The notes under the pieces were generated by a model. That model was not told the origin of the DNA. It saw nothing but the letters and a program-made list of their open reading frames with translations, and ran no database searches. Below, piece after piece: positions 34,821 to 44,345 of a stretch of DNA of 64,000 nt (position 1 is its first letter; each line of letters starts with the position of its first letter). Origin of the DNA: Streptomyces sp. Edi4 (GTDB lineage Bacteria > Actinomycetota > Actinomycetes > Streptomycetales > Streptomycetaceae); NCBI RefSeq assembly GCF_040253615.1, contig NZ_JBEJGY010000004.1, positions 4,092,001 through 4,156,000 on the forward strand, in the 5' to 3' direction. The translations under genes and the position numbers were made by a program.

Positions 34821-36599
34821 TCAGCCGGTGAACTTCACATCCGTGATGCCCTGTTTGAAGCCCGGATCGCTGTAACCGTCACCTGCCGCGTACGGAGCGG
34901 CGGTGAGCCAGAGAACCACGTACCGGGTTTTCACCCCGGCCTTCGCCTTGAGGTCCGCCGTGGTGCCGTTGGTCGTCGTCGTGGCGATCTGCTTCATGCC
35001 GGAAACGCTTCGACTCGATGACATGGAGTCGGTCGCATACAGCGCGATGGTGGTGTGATCGCCGCTGAAACGGAGCGCTATCGAGGCGGTCGAGACGTCC
35101 CTCTCGGAGCCGAGATCGTAGACGATACCGACCCCTTTCTTGAAGGGGGCCAGCTCGGGGCCGTCCACGTAGCTCTTGGAGCGCCAGAACGTCGAGGACT
35201 TGCCGTCGTAGGTGCTGGTGACACCATCCGCGTTTTGCGGCTTCCCGTCCGGCGCGTACTCCCGGGCATCCTGGATCTTGATCGGCACGGGCGCCTTCGG
35301 CTTGTCGCCGTCGTTGCCGGTGTCCGTGGTCGTGGTGTTCCCGGTCTCGTTGGTGCCGCCCTTGTCGTGCTGGAGCAGCGCGTCGGCGAGCTGCCAGCTG
35401 CCGAGACCGAGCGCGGCGATCAGGAGCGCGGAGACGGCCCATTTCAGAGCCTTGCCGGTGCGGCCCTGGAGTGGTGGCGGCGGAGGCACGACGGGCTGGG
35501 TGACGGCGGGGCCGGGGCCGGCGGCCGGGCGGCCGTACGTCCCCTGCTGGTAGGTGGTGCGCTGGTACTCGGGCGGCGCGGTGAACGCGGGCTCCGGCGG
35601 GCGGATGCGCGGCATCTCCCCGATGGCCTTGACCAGCTCGTCCGGGGTGGTGCACGGCGGTTCCTGCCGGGACGCGGTGGCGCCGTCGTTGACCAGCGCC
35701 CGCATGGCGAGCTCGGACAGACCCCGGTGCACACCCGCGCGTACCTGGTCGGGGGCGATCAGACCGACGCCCTTGGGCAGGCCGTGCAGACCGTAGGCGT
35801 CGCTCTCGTACGGCCACCGCTGGGTGAGCACGGCGTACAGGAGGGCGCCGATGGCCTCGGTGTCGGTGCGCTGGGGGGTGTCGGAGTTGATGCCGCGCAG
35901 GGCGGCGGCCACGGCGAGCCCACGGATGCGGTACTGCCCCGTGGAGGTCCGCAGGACCGAGCCGGGGGTCAGCCTGAGGTGGGCCAGGCCCTCACGATGG
36001 GCGGCGGCCATGGCCTGGGAGATCTGCGTGACCATCTGGTAGGCGTCGTGCGCCTCCAGCGGGCCGAGCGCGAGGAGCGCGGTGAGTTCGGTGGCATCCG
36101 GCAGCCATTCGTGGACGACGTAGACGAGGTCGTTCTCCTCCACCGCGTCCAGGACCTGCACGAAGCGAGGGTCGCCGAGCAGCGCGGAGGAGCGGGCGGC
36201 GGCCAGTACGGAGCGGGCGCGCGGGTGGTCGGCGGGCAGCAGGTGGACGCCGACGGCTCGGCGGAGCTTCTCGTCGACCGCACGCCAGCTGCTGAAACCG
36301 TCCAGACGGGTGACGCACTCCTCGAGGCGGTACCTTCTGGCCAGCTTGTGACCGCTGTGCAGTTCGGGCGTCGCGATGGACGGCTCAGAGGCCTTGCGCT
36401 CGCCGCCGGTGCTGTTCGTGCTCTGCTCCGCCGTGTCTGCCGTGTCGATGGACTCCGTCACCCCGTCGGTCGTCGCCTGGTCCGCCTGGGCGGTCAGCGG
36501 TGTGTCACCGCTGTTGTCGGCTACGTCGACGGCAGCCGTGCTACGTTCCGCCACCGTCGCTCCTGCCTCCCCATCCGTTGCGTGCTGTTGGCCAGCCAT
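34821..36599 (-). CDS. membrane pseudokinase with extracellular beta-sandwich domain (MurJ partner)
   Basis: 592 residues. After an acidic disordered N-terminus (1-75) comes a kinase-like domain (about 80-350). It lacks the Gly-rich loop; the catalytic HRD is replaced in EGLAHLRLTPGSVL and the DFG by IRGLAVAAAL, so it should not transfer phosphate. A Pro-rich juxtamembrane segment is followed by one helix (about 388-410). An extracellular F5/8-like domain comes next (about 440-592: YDGKSSTFWRSKSY, VYDLGSERDVSTASIALRF). The same domain order is fused to the C-terminus of MurJ/MviN in mycobacteria; here it is a separate gene 83 bp after murJ, so it probably regulates the flippase. Confidence 0.88.
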   Translation of the reverse strand: MAGQQHATDGEAGATVAERSTAAVDVADNSGDTPLTAQADQATTDGVTESIDTADTAEQSTNSTGGERKASEPSIATPELHSGHKLARRYRLEECVTRLDGFSSWRAVDEKLRRAVGVHLLPADHPRARSVLAAARSSALLGDPRFVQVLDAVEENDLVYVVHEWLPDATELTALLALGPLEAHDAYQMVTQISQAMAAAHREGLAHLRLTPGSVLRTSTGQYRIRGLAVAAALRGINSDTPQRTDTEAIGALLYAVLTQRWPYESDAYGLHGLPKGVGLIAPDQVRAGVHRGLSELAMRALVNDGATASRQEPPCTTPDELVKAIGEMPRIRPPEPAFTAPPEYQRTTYQQGTYGRPAAGPGPAVTQPVVPPPPPLQGRTGKALKWAVSALLIAALGLGSWQLADALLQHDKGGTNETGNTTTTDTGNDGDKPKAPVPIKIQDAREYAPDGKPQNADGVTSTYDGKSSTFWRSKSYVDGPELAPFKKGVGIVYDLGSERDVSTASIALRFSGDHTTIALYATDSMSSSRSVSGMKQIATTTTNGTTADLKAKAGVKTRYVVLWLTAAPYAAGDGYSDPGFKQGITDVKFTG

Positions 36600-36682
36600 G
36601 CAAAGTCATGCCAATTGTGCCCACAGTCCAGCACTATGCACGACACGCGGTGGCCGACGATGGTTGTGCGGGGGCCCCGGCC

Positions 36683-38851
36683 TCAGCGGCCGAGCCGTCC
36701 GCGCACCATTCCGACCATGGCGTTCAGCTCTTCGATGCGCATGCGCTTGGCCGCGACGAAGAAGATTCCGAGCAGCACCCCGCCGCCGATGACCAGGGCT
36801 ACGACCGATCCTCCCGCGCCCTCGCCCAGGAACTTCAGCAGGCCGAAGCCGACCGCGCCGCCCACCACAGCGGCCGGGACCGCGGCCAGGCACAGGCGGG
36901 CGTACGTACGCAGGACGTGCGCGCCGTCCAGGTCGCCGCCCAGCCGGTTGCGCAGCCGACGCCAGGCCACGCCGACACCCACCGCGTAGGCCAGACCGTA
37001 GGCCGCCGCCATGCCCACGACCGCCCACCGGGCGGGGAGCACCACGTAGCAGGCCGCCGAGACCGCCGCGTTGACGGCCGCCACGATGACCGTGTTGTAG
37101 AAGGGCGTGCGGGTGTCTTCGTAGGCGTAGAAGCCGCGCAGCACGACGTATTGCACGGAGTACGGGATCAGGCCGAGCGCGAACGCCATCAGGATGAAGC
37201 CCATGGACTGGGCGGCCTGGACGCCGCTTGACGCGTACAGCAGGGTGCACATCGGGACGCCGAGGGCGAGGAAGGCGAAGGCGACGGGCACGATCGCCAC
37301 CGCCGAGTTGCGCAGGCCCTGGGAGATGTCGTCGCGGACCGCGCCCGGGTCGTTGTCGTGCGCGGCGCGCGAGATGCGCGGCAGCAGTGCGGCCATGACC
37401 GAGACGGTGATGATGGCCTGCGGCATGCCCCAGATCAGCTGGGCGTTGGAGTAGGCCAAAAAGCCCGCGCCGTCCCGGCCCGACTGCTTGCCGGCCGCGG
37501 TGGCGAGACGCGTCACGACGATGACGCCGGCCTGGTTGGCGAGCACGAACATGACGGTCCACTTGGCGAGCTTGACCGTCTTGCCGAGTCCGTGGCCCCG
37601 CCAGTCGAAGCGCGGACGGAAGCGGAAGCCGGTCTCGCGCAGGTAGGGCAGCATCGCCAGGGCCTGCACGACGAGACCCAGCAGGGTGCCGATGCCGAGC
37701 AGCCGCACGCCGTCGTGCGGGATCGTCTGGACGCCCATGCGGGATTCGGCGGATGTGCCGTATACCCAGATGAACAGGCCGAACGTGCAGATCATCACGA
37801 TGTTGTTGAGGACCGGGGTCCACATCATCGCGCCGAACTTGCCGCGGGCGTTGAGGATCTGGCCCATCACCACGTGTACACCCATGAAGAAGATCGTGGG
37901 CAGGCAGTAGCGGGCGAAGGTCACGGCGACGCTGTTGGCGGCCGCGTCGTTGCCGATGGTGGGCGACATCAGCTGGATCAGCAGCGGCGCTCCGACGACC
38001 GCGAGGGTCACGATGGCGCCGAGCGCGACCATGACGAGCGTCAGAAGCCGGTTGGCGTAGGCCTCGCCGCCGTCCTCGTCGTCCTTCATGGAGCGGACCA
38101 GCTGCGGCACGAACACCGAGTTCAGACCGCCGCCGACCGTGAGGATGTAGATCATCGTCGGCAGAGTCAGGGCGATGCTGAACGTGTCGCCCAGCAGGGC
38201 CGCCCCGAGCGCAGCAGTGATCACCAGGCTGCGGACGAAGCCGGTGAGCCGGGACACCAGGGTGCCCGCGGCCATCACGGCACTCGACTTCATCAGGCTG
38301 GAGGCGCGGCCGCCCGACTGCCGGGGCGGCGCGGGAGCGGGCTCGGGCCCCGGGGGCACCGCAGGCGGGCCCGCCTGCTGCTGGTCGCGGTAGAGATGGG
38401 CGAACGCGTCCTGCTCGGGCAGTTCCTCACCGGCCTGGGTGACCAGGTCGTCGACGCCCACGAACTGGGTGGTCCGCGCGTCGTCGCCATAGGGCAGATG
38501 ACGCGAGGGTCCCTCCGGTTCGGGCGGCGGTGTCTGCGCCCAGATCCGGGGGTCGGGCGCGTACTGCTGAGCGACGGGCTGCTGATAGAGCGGCTGCTGC
38601 TCGGCGTAGGTGCCCGGGGGCGGCGGCGGGTGCGCCGCACGGTCGTACAGCGCCTCGGTCACCGGGTCCTGGGCACAAAGGTCCTGCGACCGGTACGGGT
38701 CGTAGGCATAGGCGTCCTGGATGTACGGATCCGGCGCGGACTGCGGCGGCGGGACCTGGCCCTGCTGGGCGGGTGCCGGGGGCATGCCCGGCGAGGGCAC
38801 GGCACCATTGCCGGCGCCCTGCCCACGGTCACCGTCGTACGGCGCGTTCAT
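36683..38851 (-). CDS. murJ: lipid II flippase MurJ (MviN)
   Basis: 722 residues from ATG 38851 with GAGGTGGGG upstream. The first 185 residues are a Pro/Gln/Tyr-rich cytoplasmic extension. A MOP-superfamily core follows with about 14 membrane helices, starting SSLMKSSAVMAAGTLVSRLTGFVRS and including GGGLNSVFVPQLVR and MGQILNARGKFGAMMWTPVLNN. It lacks the C-terminal pseudokinase present in the mycobacterial protein. It moves lipid II to the outer leaflet for peptidoglycan synthesis. It lies in a same-strand run DUF6049-murJ-pseudokinase-sigM-anti-sigma. Confidence 0.95.
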   Translation of the reverse strand: MNAPYDGDRGQGAGNGAVPSPGMPPAPAQQGQVPPPQSAPDPYIQDAYAYDPYRSQDLCAQDPVTEALYDRAAHPPPPPGTYAEQQPLYQQPVAQQYAPDPRIWAQTPPPEPEGPSRHLPYGDDARTTQFVGVDDLVTQAGEELPEQDAFAHLYRDQQQAGPPAVPPGPEPAPAPPRQSGGRASSLMKSSAVMAAGTLVSRLTGFVRSLVITAALGAALLGDTFSIALTLPTMIYILTVGGGLNSVFVPQLVRSMKDDEDGGEAYANRLLTLVMVALGAIVTLAVVGAPLLIQLMSPTIGNDAAANSVAVTFARYCLPTIFFMGVHVVMGQILNARGKFGAMMWTPVLNNIVMICTFGLFIWVYGTSAESRMGVQTIPHDGVRLLGIGTLLGLVVQALAMLPYLRETGFRFRPRFDWRGHGLGKTVKLAKWTVMFVLANQAGVIVVTRLATAAGKQSGRDGAGFLAYSNAQLIWGMPQAIITVSVMAALLPRISRAAHDNDPGAVRDDISQGLRNSAVAIVPVAFAFLALGVPMCTLLYASSGVQAAQSMGFILMAFALGLIPYSVQYVVLRGFYAYEDTRTPFYNTVIVAAVNAAVSAACYVVLPARWAVVGMAAAYGLAYAVGVGVAWRRLRNRLGGDLDGAHVLRTYARLCLAAVPAAVVGGAVGFGLLKFLGEGAGGSVVALVIGGGVLLGIFFVAAKRMRIEELNAMVGMVRGRLGR

Positions 38852-38896
38852 GGTTACCCCACCTCATCGTCCCCGGCCGACCGGCCACGACATAGC

Positions 38897-41215
38897 TCAA
38901 TGGTCCACTTTCTCACCCGGGCCGGGCGCGGCCCCGCTTTCGGGACCGGTGTCCGGTGTCGGGTCACTCGGCTGCCCGGGATCGGCGTCCGCCGAACCGT
39001 TCGGACGGCCCGGACCGTCGTCGCCCTGAGGCTCATCGCGCGCCGTGGAGCGCTTGCGGTGGGTGTACATCCTGATGCCCGCGAGCACCAGGAGCAGAAC
39101 GCCGCCGGCGATGACCAGCATCACCGTCGGAGTGATCTCGGAGACCTGGACGGTGAACTCCATCGGGTCACCGTACGGGGTGCCGTCCTCGGTGTAGAGC
39201 CGGGCGGTGACCGGGACGGGGCCGTTGGCATTGGCGATGGCGGTGAACTTCACCGACTGGCTGCGGTCGCCGTCCACCTTCACCGGCTGTTCGCCGATCG
39301 CGGCGCCGTCCTCGCCCAGCTGCAGTCGGGTGGGGCTCTTCGGCTGGATTCTGAGCACCAGGTGGCCGACGCCCTGCACCAGTTTGTTCTGCACGGTGAC
39401 GGCGATGGTCGCGCTGCGCCCCGACATGGTCGCGGTCGACTTCTGGATCAGATGGACCTGATTGGCCAGGCCGTCCAGATAGAGCTGCACACCGGACCGG
39501 TAGCTCTGGGCCGCGTCCGCGTCCGTGCGCCAGGACGTCGACATCTCCCGGTTGATGGCGTTGCCGAACGGGGTCACCACGCGGTCCGGCGCGGTCAGGA
39601 TCACCTTGAAGCGGTCCAGGGTGCCCTGGGTGCTCCGCATGTCCTGGAAGGCGTCGACCGGCAGTTCCTGCCGACGCAGCGTGTCGGAGTAGGCGCCCGT
39701 GCCCGGCACCTTCGTCGTGGCGAGCGGGTCGGGCTTGGCCGTGGCCGCCGCCGACAGGTCGAGCGGCTGGGTCCAGCGCTGCGGATCGAGCGCGTGCAGG
39801 GACGCGGCCATCGTCTGCGCCTGGCTGACGGACGGCATCCGCTGAGGAGCGACGACGATGCTGCGCTGCTTGTCCGTGTCCTGGAGCGTGATCGCGAGGG
39901 TCTGCGCGAGGAAGTCCTGCACCGCCAGGGTCGAGCTGTCGGCCATGGACAGGTCGCCCTGGAAGGCGGTGGAGAGGCCGGCGTCGGCGACGACGGCGCT
40001 CGCGCCGCCACCGATCGGTCTGACCGCCGTGGGCGCGTACGACAAGGAGGCGTCCCGCAGGCTGTCGCTGCGTGCGATCACGTTGTGGGCGCCGGCGGAC
40101 GTTGCGACATCGACGATCGACGGGTCGACGGCGCCGTCCACGGGCCAGGAGTAGTCGACCGACGGAGTCACGTGCAGGATCGTGTCGATGGTCTTCTGGG
40201 CGACCTCGGTGGCCACCCGCAGATGGCCCAGCGTGCCAGGGACGTCCCGGCCGTGGTGGGCGAGCGAGGCCAGGTCGGGGTCGGCGAAGGGCAGCGCCAC
40301 GACCTTCTCGCCCTGGACTGCGGCCTCCAGTGCGCTCAGCCATGCCTTGGCCACGTCTTGGCCGGTGCCGTTGACGAGGGTGTCGCCGGCCTTGATCTTG
40401 TAGTTGCGGGTCATCGCGTCGACGGTGGCCAGCAGGTCGGGATCGATGACCCACGTCACCGGCAGCTGCTTGCCGAGCGCGACCATCTGGTTCAGCCGGC
40501 CGCCCGGCCCGATGTCCCGCGCCAGCGAGTCATCGGCGAAGACCGGGGTTTGCTGGGCGTCCGAACCCGTCTGGGCGGTGAGGTGGGACGAGGAGATCAG
40601 CGGCCACAGAAACGTGAGCTGGGTCTTCTTGCCCTCGCTGCCCTCAGGCTGCCACGGCAGGAACGTGCGCTGGATGCCGAGCACGCGGTCCGACGGGTGG
40701 CTCGAGGTACGGCCGGACAGGGAGACACCGAGCGGGTAGACCCCGTCCTCGCCGAGGCTGAGCTTGGAGACCGGCACCGAGAGGGTGAAGTCCTGGCTGA
40801 TCCCGGCGTCGATCCGGTCGAACTTGACCGTGGGCCCGTCGCTGAGCTCCGCCGCGTCGATGCCCGGCGCGAATCCCTTGCGGGAGGCCGTCTCCTCGAT
40901 GGCGCTGCGTCCGGAGAGCTTCGATCCCACCCGTAGCGCGACATGGGCGCCGGTGACGGCCTGCTTGCCCGTGTTGGTGACCGTTCCGGAGATGGTCAGC
41001 GTGTCGCTCTTGATGGGGGCCGAGGGGGCCACCGCGTCCAGGGTCACCGCCACGCTCTGGCCGGACGCGTCCCCGGCCGCCTGCGCCATCGGCGCGGCCG
41101 TTGCGGACAGGAGGCTCGCGAACAGCGGCGCCGCTACGAGTAGCGCCGCCGTGCGGCGAAGCCACCGGCGGGCAGGAGAGGGAGTCGTCCCCTGGAAATC
41201 TGCCGCGTCGGCCAC
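38897..41215 (-). CDS. DUF6049 family secreted, membrane-anchored protein
   Basis: A large exported protein of about 772 residues. The chosen start, GTG 41215 (MADAADFQG), has a GAGGGA site 11 bases upstream. ATG 41257 and ATG 41302 in the same frame are possible but lack ribosome sites. An Ala-rich signal peptide ending near MAQAAGD is followed by beta-rich domains (VTNTGKQAVTGAHVALRVGS) and a long extracellular region. A single helix near the C-terminus (VMLVIAGGVLLLVLAGIRMY) and a charged tail rich in Pro/Asp/Gly end the protein. DUF6049 proteins sit beside murJ in Streptomyces; the role is unknown but is likely at the cell envelope. It is divergent from pcnA. Confidence 0.85.
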   Translation of the reverse strand: MADAADFQGTTPSPARRWLRRTAALLVAAPLFASLLSATAAPMAQAAGDASGQSVAVTLDAVAPSAPIKSDTLTISGTVTNTGKQAVTGAHVALRVGSKLSGRSAIEETASRKGFAPGIDAAELSDGPTVKFDRIDAGISQDFTLSVPVSKLSLGEDGVYPLGVSLSGRTSSHPSDRVLGIQRTFLPWQPEGSEGKKTQLTFLWPLISSSHLTAQTGSDAQQTPVFADDSLARDIGPGGRLNQMVALGKQLPVTWVIDPDLLATVDAMTRNYKIKAGDTLVNGTGQDVAKAWLSALEAAVQGEKVVALPFADPDLASLAHHGRDVPGTLGHLRVATEVAQKTIDTILHVTPSVDYSWPVDGAVDPSIVDVATSAGAHNVIARSDSLRDASLSYAPTAVRPIGGGASAVVADAGLSTAFQGDLSMADSSTLAVQDFLAQTLAITLQDTDKQRSIVVAPQRMPSVSQAQTMAASLHALDPQRWTQPLDLSAAATAKPDPLATTKVPGTGAYSDTLRRQELPVDAFQDMRSTQGTLDRFKVILTAPDRVVTPFGNAINREMSTSWRTDADAAQSYRSGVQLYLDGLANQVHLIQKSTATMSGRSATIAVTVQNKLVQGVGHLVLRIQPKSPTRLQLGEDGAAIGEQPVKVDGDRSQSVKFTAIANANGPVPVTARLYTEDGTPYGDPMEFTVQVSEITPTVMLVIAGGVLLLVLAGIRMYTHRKRSTARDEPQGDDGPGRPNGSADADPGQPSDPTPDTGPESGAAPGPGEKVDH

Positions 41216-41424
41216 GCGCTTGCCCGTCCCTCGCTGTCGGTTGCTGCGTCCACGCATGGTAACGATGCGGACTGTGGCGAAGTGCCGCGGACTGCTCGAC
41301 ATGATCGGAAGGGTGCCGTACCGCCGGGCGGCCCTGGCGACCGGGGTCCGTCCCGCGTGGGCATACCGGGGGTCGCGACAAACGGTGACGCCCCGGTCGG
41401 CCGGGCCACGTACCCTTTTCTGTT

Positions 41425-42867
41425 GTGCCGAACGCCAACGAAGACAATCCCAGTGCCCTGAGCCAGGTGCAGCGCCGCGCGGTGAGTGAACTGCTGCGGG
41501 TGTCCCCAGTCGCGGACGATCTGGCCGTCCGATTCCAGGAGGCGGGCTTCTCGCTCGCCCTGGTCGGCGGATCGGTCCGGGACGCGCTCCTCGGGCGGCT
41601 CGGCAACGACCTCGACTTCACCACCGATGCCCGCCCCGAGGACGTGCTGAAGATCGTGCGGCCCTGGGCGGACGCGGTCTGGGAGGTCGGCATCGCCTTC
41701 GGCACGGTGGGCTGCCAGAAGGACGGCTACCTCATCGAGGTGACGACCTACCGCTCCGAGGCGTACGACCGGACCTCGCGCAAGCCGGAGGTGTCCTACG
41801 GCGACTCCATCGAGGAAGACCTCGTCCGGCGCGACTTCACGGTCAACGCGATGGCGGTGGCGCTGCCGCAGAAGGAGTTCGTCGATCCGTACGGAGGCCT
41901 GGAAGACCTGGCCGCGCGGGTGCTGCGTACGCCCGGCACGCCCGAGGAGTCCTTCTCCGACGACCCGCTGCGCATGATGCGCGCCGCGCGCTTCGCCGCC
42001 CAGCTGGACTTCGAGGTGGCTCCCGGGGTCGTGACGGCGATGACGGACATGTCCGGCCGTATCGAGATCGTCTCGGCGGAGCGGGTGCGGGACGAGCTGA
42101 ACAAACTGCTGATCTCGGCCCACCCGAAGAAGGGGTTGCGGCTCCTCGTCGACACCGGGCTCGCCGACCATGTGCTGCCGGAGCTGCCGGCCCTGCGGCT
42201 GGAGAGCGATGAGCACCACCGGCACAAGGACGTCTACGAGCACTCGCTGATCGTCCTGGACCAGGCGATCGACCTGGAGCAGGACGGGCCCGACCTGGTC
42301 CTGCGCCTCGCGGCGCTGCTGCACGACATCGGCAAGCCGAGGACGCGGCGGTTCGAGTCGGACGGGCGGGTCTCCTTCCACCACCACGAGGTGGTCGGCG
42401 CGAAGATGACCAAGAAGCGGATGGTCGCGCTGAAGTACTCGAACGACATGGTCAAGGACGTCTCGAAGCTCGTGGAACTGCACCTGCGCTTCCACGGCTA
42501 CGGCACCGGGGAGTGGACCGACTCGGCGGTGCGCCGGTACGTCCGCGACGCGGGCCCGCTTCTCGATCGCCTGCACAAGCTGACCCGCTCGGACTGCACC
42601 ACGCGGAACAAGCGCAAGGCGAGCGCACTGTCGCGAGCCTACGACGGTCTGGAAGAGCGGATCGCGGAGCTCCAGGAGCAGGAGGAGCTGGATTCCATCC
42701 GCCCCGACCTGGACGGCAACCAGATCATGGAGATCCTGGGCGTCGGGCCGGGGCCCGCCATCGGCAAGGCGTACAAGCACCTGCTGGAACTGCGCCTCGA
42801 ACATGGCCCCATGGAGCACGACGCGGCCGTCGCGGCGTTGAAGGAGTGGTGGTCCGCGCAGGGTTGA
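41425..42867 (+). CDS. pcnA: CCA tRNA nucleotidyltransferase (PcnA/Cca family)
   Basis: 480 residues from GTG 41425. The nucleotidyltransferase motif LVGGSVRDALLGRLGNDLDF contains GGS at 48-50 and the catalytic DLD at 62-64. The FTVNAMA and SFSDDPLRMMRAARFAA motifs follow. An HD domain (ALLHDIGKPRTR, about 298-309) and a C-terminal KHLLELRLEHG segment complete it. The HD-containing actinobacterial form adds or repairs CCA ends of tRNAs. No SD is obvious directly before the GTG, so a leaderless mRNA is possible. Two parS sites follow it. Confidence 0.95.
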   Translation: MPNANEDNPSALSQVQRRAVSELLRVSPVADDLAVRFQEAGFSLALVGGSVRDALLGRLGNDLDFTTDARPEDVLKIVRPWADAVWEVGIAFGTVGCQKDGYLIEVTTYRSEAYDRTSRKPEVSYGDSIEEDLVRRDFTVNAMAVALPQKEFVDPYGGLEDLAARVLRTPGTPEESFSDDPLRMMRAARFAAQLDFEVAPGVVTAMTDMSGRIEIVSAERVRDELNKLLISAHPKKGLRLLVDTGLADHVLPELPALRLESDEHHRHKDVYEHSLIVLDQAIDLEQDGPDLVLRLAALLHDIGKPRTRRFESDGRVSFHHHEVVGAKMTKKRMVALKYSNDMVKDVSKLVELHLRFHGYGTGEWTDSAVRRYVRDAGPLLDRLHKLTRSDCTTRNKRKASALSRAYDGLEERIAELQEQEELDSIRPDLDGNQIMEILGVGPGPAIGKAYKHLLELRLEHGPMEHDAAVAALKEWWSAQG

Positions 42868-42872
42868 GGCCA

Positions 42873-42888
42873 TGTTTCACGTGAAACA
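42873..42888. other. parS: parS site after pcnA
   Basis: TGTTTCACGTGAAACA, perfect, starting 6 bp after the pcnA stop and part of an 18-bp palindrome (ATG...CAT). Confidence 0.97.
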
Positions 42889-42907
42889 TGACGGCTCGCC
42901 GTGCCCG

Positions 42908-42945
42908 CCCCGGGTCGGTGTTTCACGTGAAACACCGGCCCGGGG
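42908..42945. terminator. parS-centred 38-bp palindrome between pcnA and the MFS gene
   Basis: CCCCGGG and CGGTGTTTCAC pair with GTGAAACACCG and CCCGGGG, with one T/G mismatch that is a wobble in RNA. It may act as a bidirectional terminator for the convergent genes. Confidence 0.65.
42919..42934. other. parS: parS site between pcnA and the MFS gene
   Basis: TGTTTCACGTGAAACA, perfect, 46 bp from the previous site and at the centre of the 38-bp palindrome. Confidence 0.97.
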
Positions 42946-42993
42946 CCGATGTGGTCCGCGTCCGGCGGGCGAAGCCATGTCCTCAACGGGAAC

Positions 42994-44277
42994 TCACGTG
43001 CGCGAGAAGCGGGTCATGGATGCCGCGACCGTCGCATAGATGAGGGACACCGTGATGACGAGGGTGGACGAACGCCCATCGGCGGGCAGCATCACGGCCG
43101 CGACGGCCGCAGCCCCGACGAACGCCATATTGAAGAGGACGTCGTAGAGGGAGAAGATCCGGCCCCGGAACGCGTCGTCCACCGTCGTCTGGATCACTGT
43201 ATCCGTGGTGATCTTCGCTCCCTGAGTGACGAGACCCAGGACGAAGGCCCCGACCAGCATGGGGGCCGGGGCGAAGGGCAGGCCGAGCGCAGGCTCGAGC
43301 ACCGCGGCGGCGCCGGCACACACCACGATCCAGCCGTACTGGCCGAGCCGGGCCACTGCCCAGGGCGTGATGACGGCCGCTACGAAGAAGCCCGCGCCCG
43401 AGATGGCCACGGCGAGTCCCAGCAGGGCGAGCCCACCGGTCCCGCTGTCATCGCCCGCGTCTCCGGCCCAGGCGTAGCGGCACAGCATCAGGAGCATGAC
43501 GGTCAGCGCGCCGTAGCAGAAGCGCATCAGCGTCATCGCGGTGAGGACGCGGGCCGCGGTCCTGCGCTCGTTCAAGTGCCGTACGCCGTCGGCCAGTCCG
43601 CATGCCGTGGAACGGAGTACGGCTGCCAGGCCGGGCCGCACGGTCGTGGGGTCGGGCCCGAGCAGTCCGGCCGGCAGACGCAGGGAGGCCAGGGACGCAC
43701 CCAAGTAGAGGGCGGCGCCCAGAAGGACGGTCGCGGCGTCGGCGTCGATGACGAGGCGTAACGCGAAGGCGAGGCCGCCGCCCACGGTGGCTGCCAGCGT
43801 TCCGGCGGTCGGGGAGAGGGAGTTGGCCATGACAAGCCGCTCGGCGTCGACGACGCGGGGCAGGGAAGCCGAGAGCCCCGCGAGGACGAAGCGATTGACG
43901 GCTGTCACGGCGAGGGCGGAGGCATAGAAGAGCCAGTCGGGTGCGGAGCCGAGCACGAGCAGCGCCGTGCAGGCCGCGAGCCCGGTGCGCAGCAGATTGC
44001 CGTACAGGAAGACCTGCCGGCGTCGCCAGCGGTCGAGCAGTACTCCCGCGAAGGGGCCGACGAGGGAGTACGGAAGGAGCAGTACGGCCATGGCCGAGGC
44101 GATCGCGCCGGGTGAGGCCTGCTTCTCGGGGGAGAAGACGACGTACGTGGCGAGAGCGACCTGGTAGACACCGTCCGCGGCCTGGGACAGCAGCCGTACC
44201 GCCAGCAGGTGCCGGAAGTGCTTCAGGCGCAGGAGCACGCGGAGGTCACGTACGACGGGCATGTGAGCAAGCGTCAC
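42994..44277 (-). CDS. MFS transporter
   Basis: About 427 residues with about 12 hydrophobic helices. It includes the MFS loop GVLLDRWRRRQVFLYGN between helices 2 and 3 and a second-half SLYDVLFNMAFVGAA. The substrate is unknown; it looks like a drug or metabolite exporter of the major facilitator family. The start is uncertain. GTG 44277 and ATG 44262 have no ribosome site, and TTG 44286 falls inside the upstream terminator. A leaderless transcript is likely. It converges on pcnA. Confidence 0.85.
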   Translation of the reverse strand: MTLAHMPVVRDLRVLLRLKHFRHLLAVRLLSQAADGVYQVALATYVVFSPEKQASPGAIASAMAVLLLPYSLVGPFAGVLLDRWRRRQVFLYGNLLRTGLAACTALLVLGSAPDWLFYASALAVTAVNRFVLAGLSASLPRVVDAERLVMANSLSPTAGTLAATVGGGLAFALRLVIDADAATVLLGAALYLGASLASLRLPAGLLGPDPTTVRPGLAAVLRSTACGLADGVRHLNERRTAARVLTAMTLMRFCYGALTVMLLMLCRYAWAGDAGDDSGTGGLALLGLAVAISGAGFFVAAVITPWAVARLGQYGWIVVCAGAAAVLEPALGLPFAPAPMLVGAFVLGLVTQGAKITTDTVIQTTVDDAFRGRIFSLYDVLFNMAFVGAAAVAAVMLPADGRSSTLVITVSLIYATVAASMTRFSRT

Positions 44278-44285
44278 ATACGACA

Positions 44286-44320
44286 AGGGTCCCCGTGCGC
44301 ACCGGGCGCACGGGGACCCT
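44286..44320 (-). terminator. terminator of ino1
   Basis: A 15-bp perfect stem (AGGGTCCCCGTGCGC and its complement) has a 5-base loop. It starts 26 bp after the inositol-phosphate synthase stop, insulating the MFS gene. Confidence 0.9.
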
Positions 44321-44345
44321 CGACGGTCCTGGGGAGGGGCGAGCT

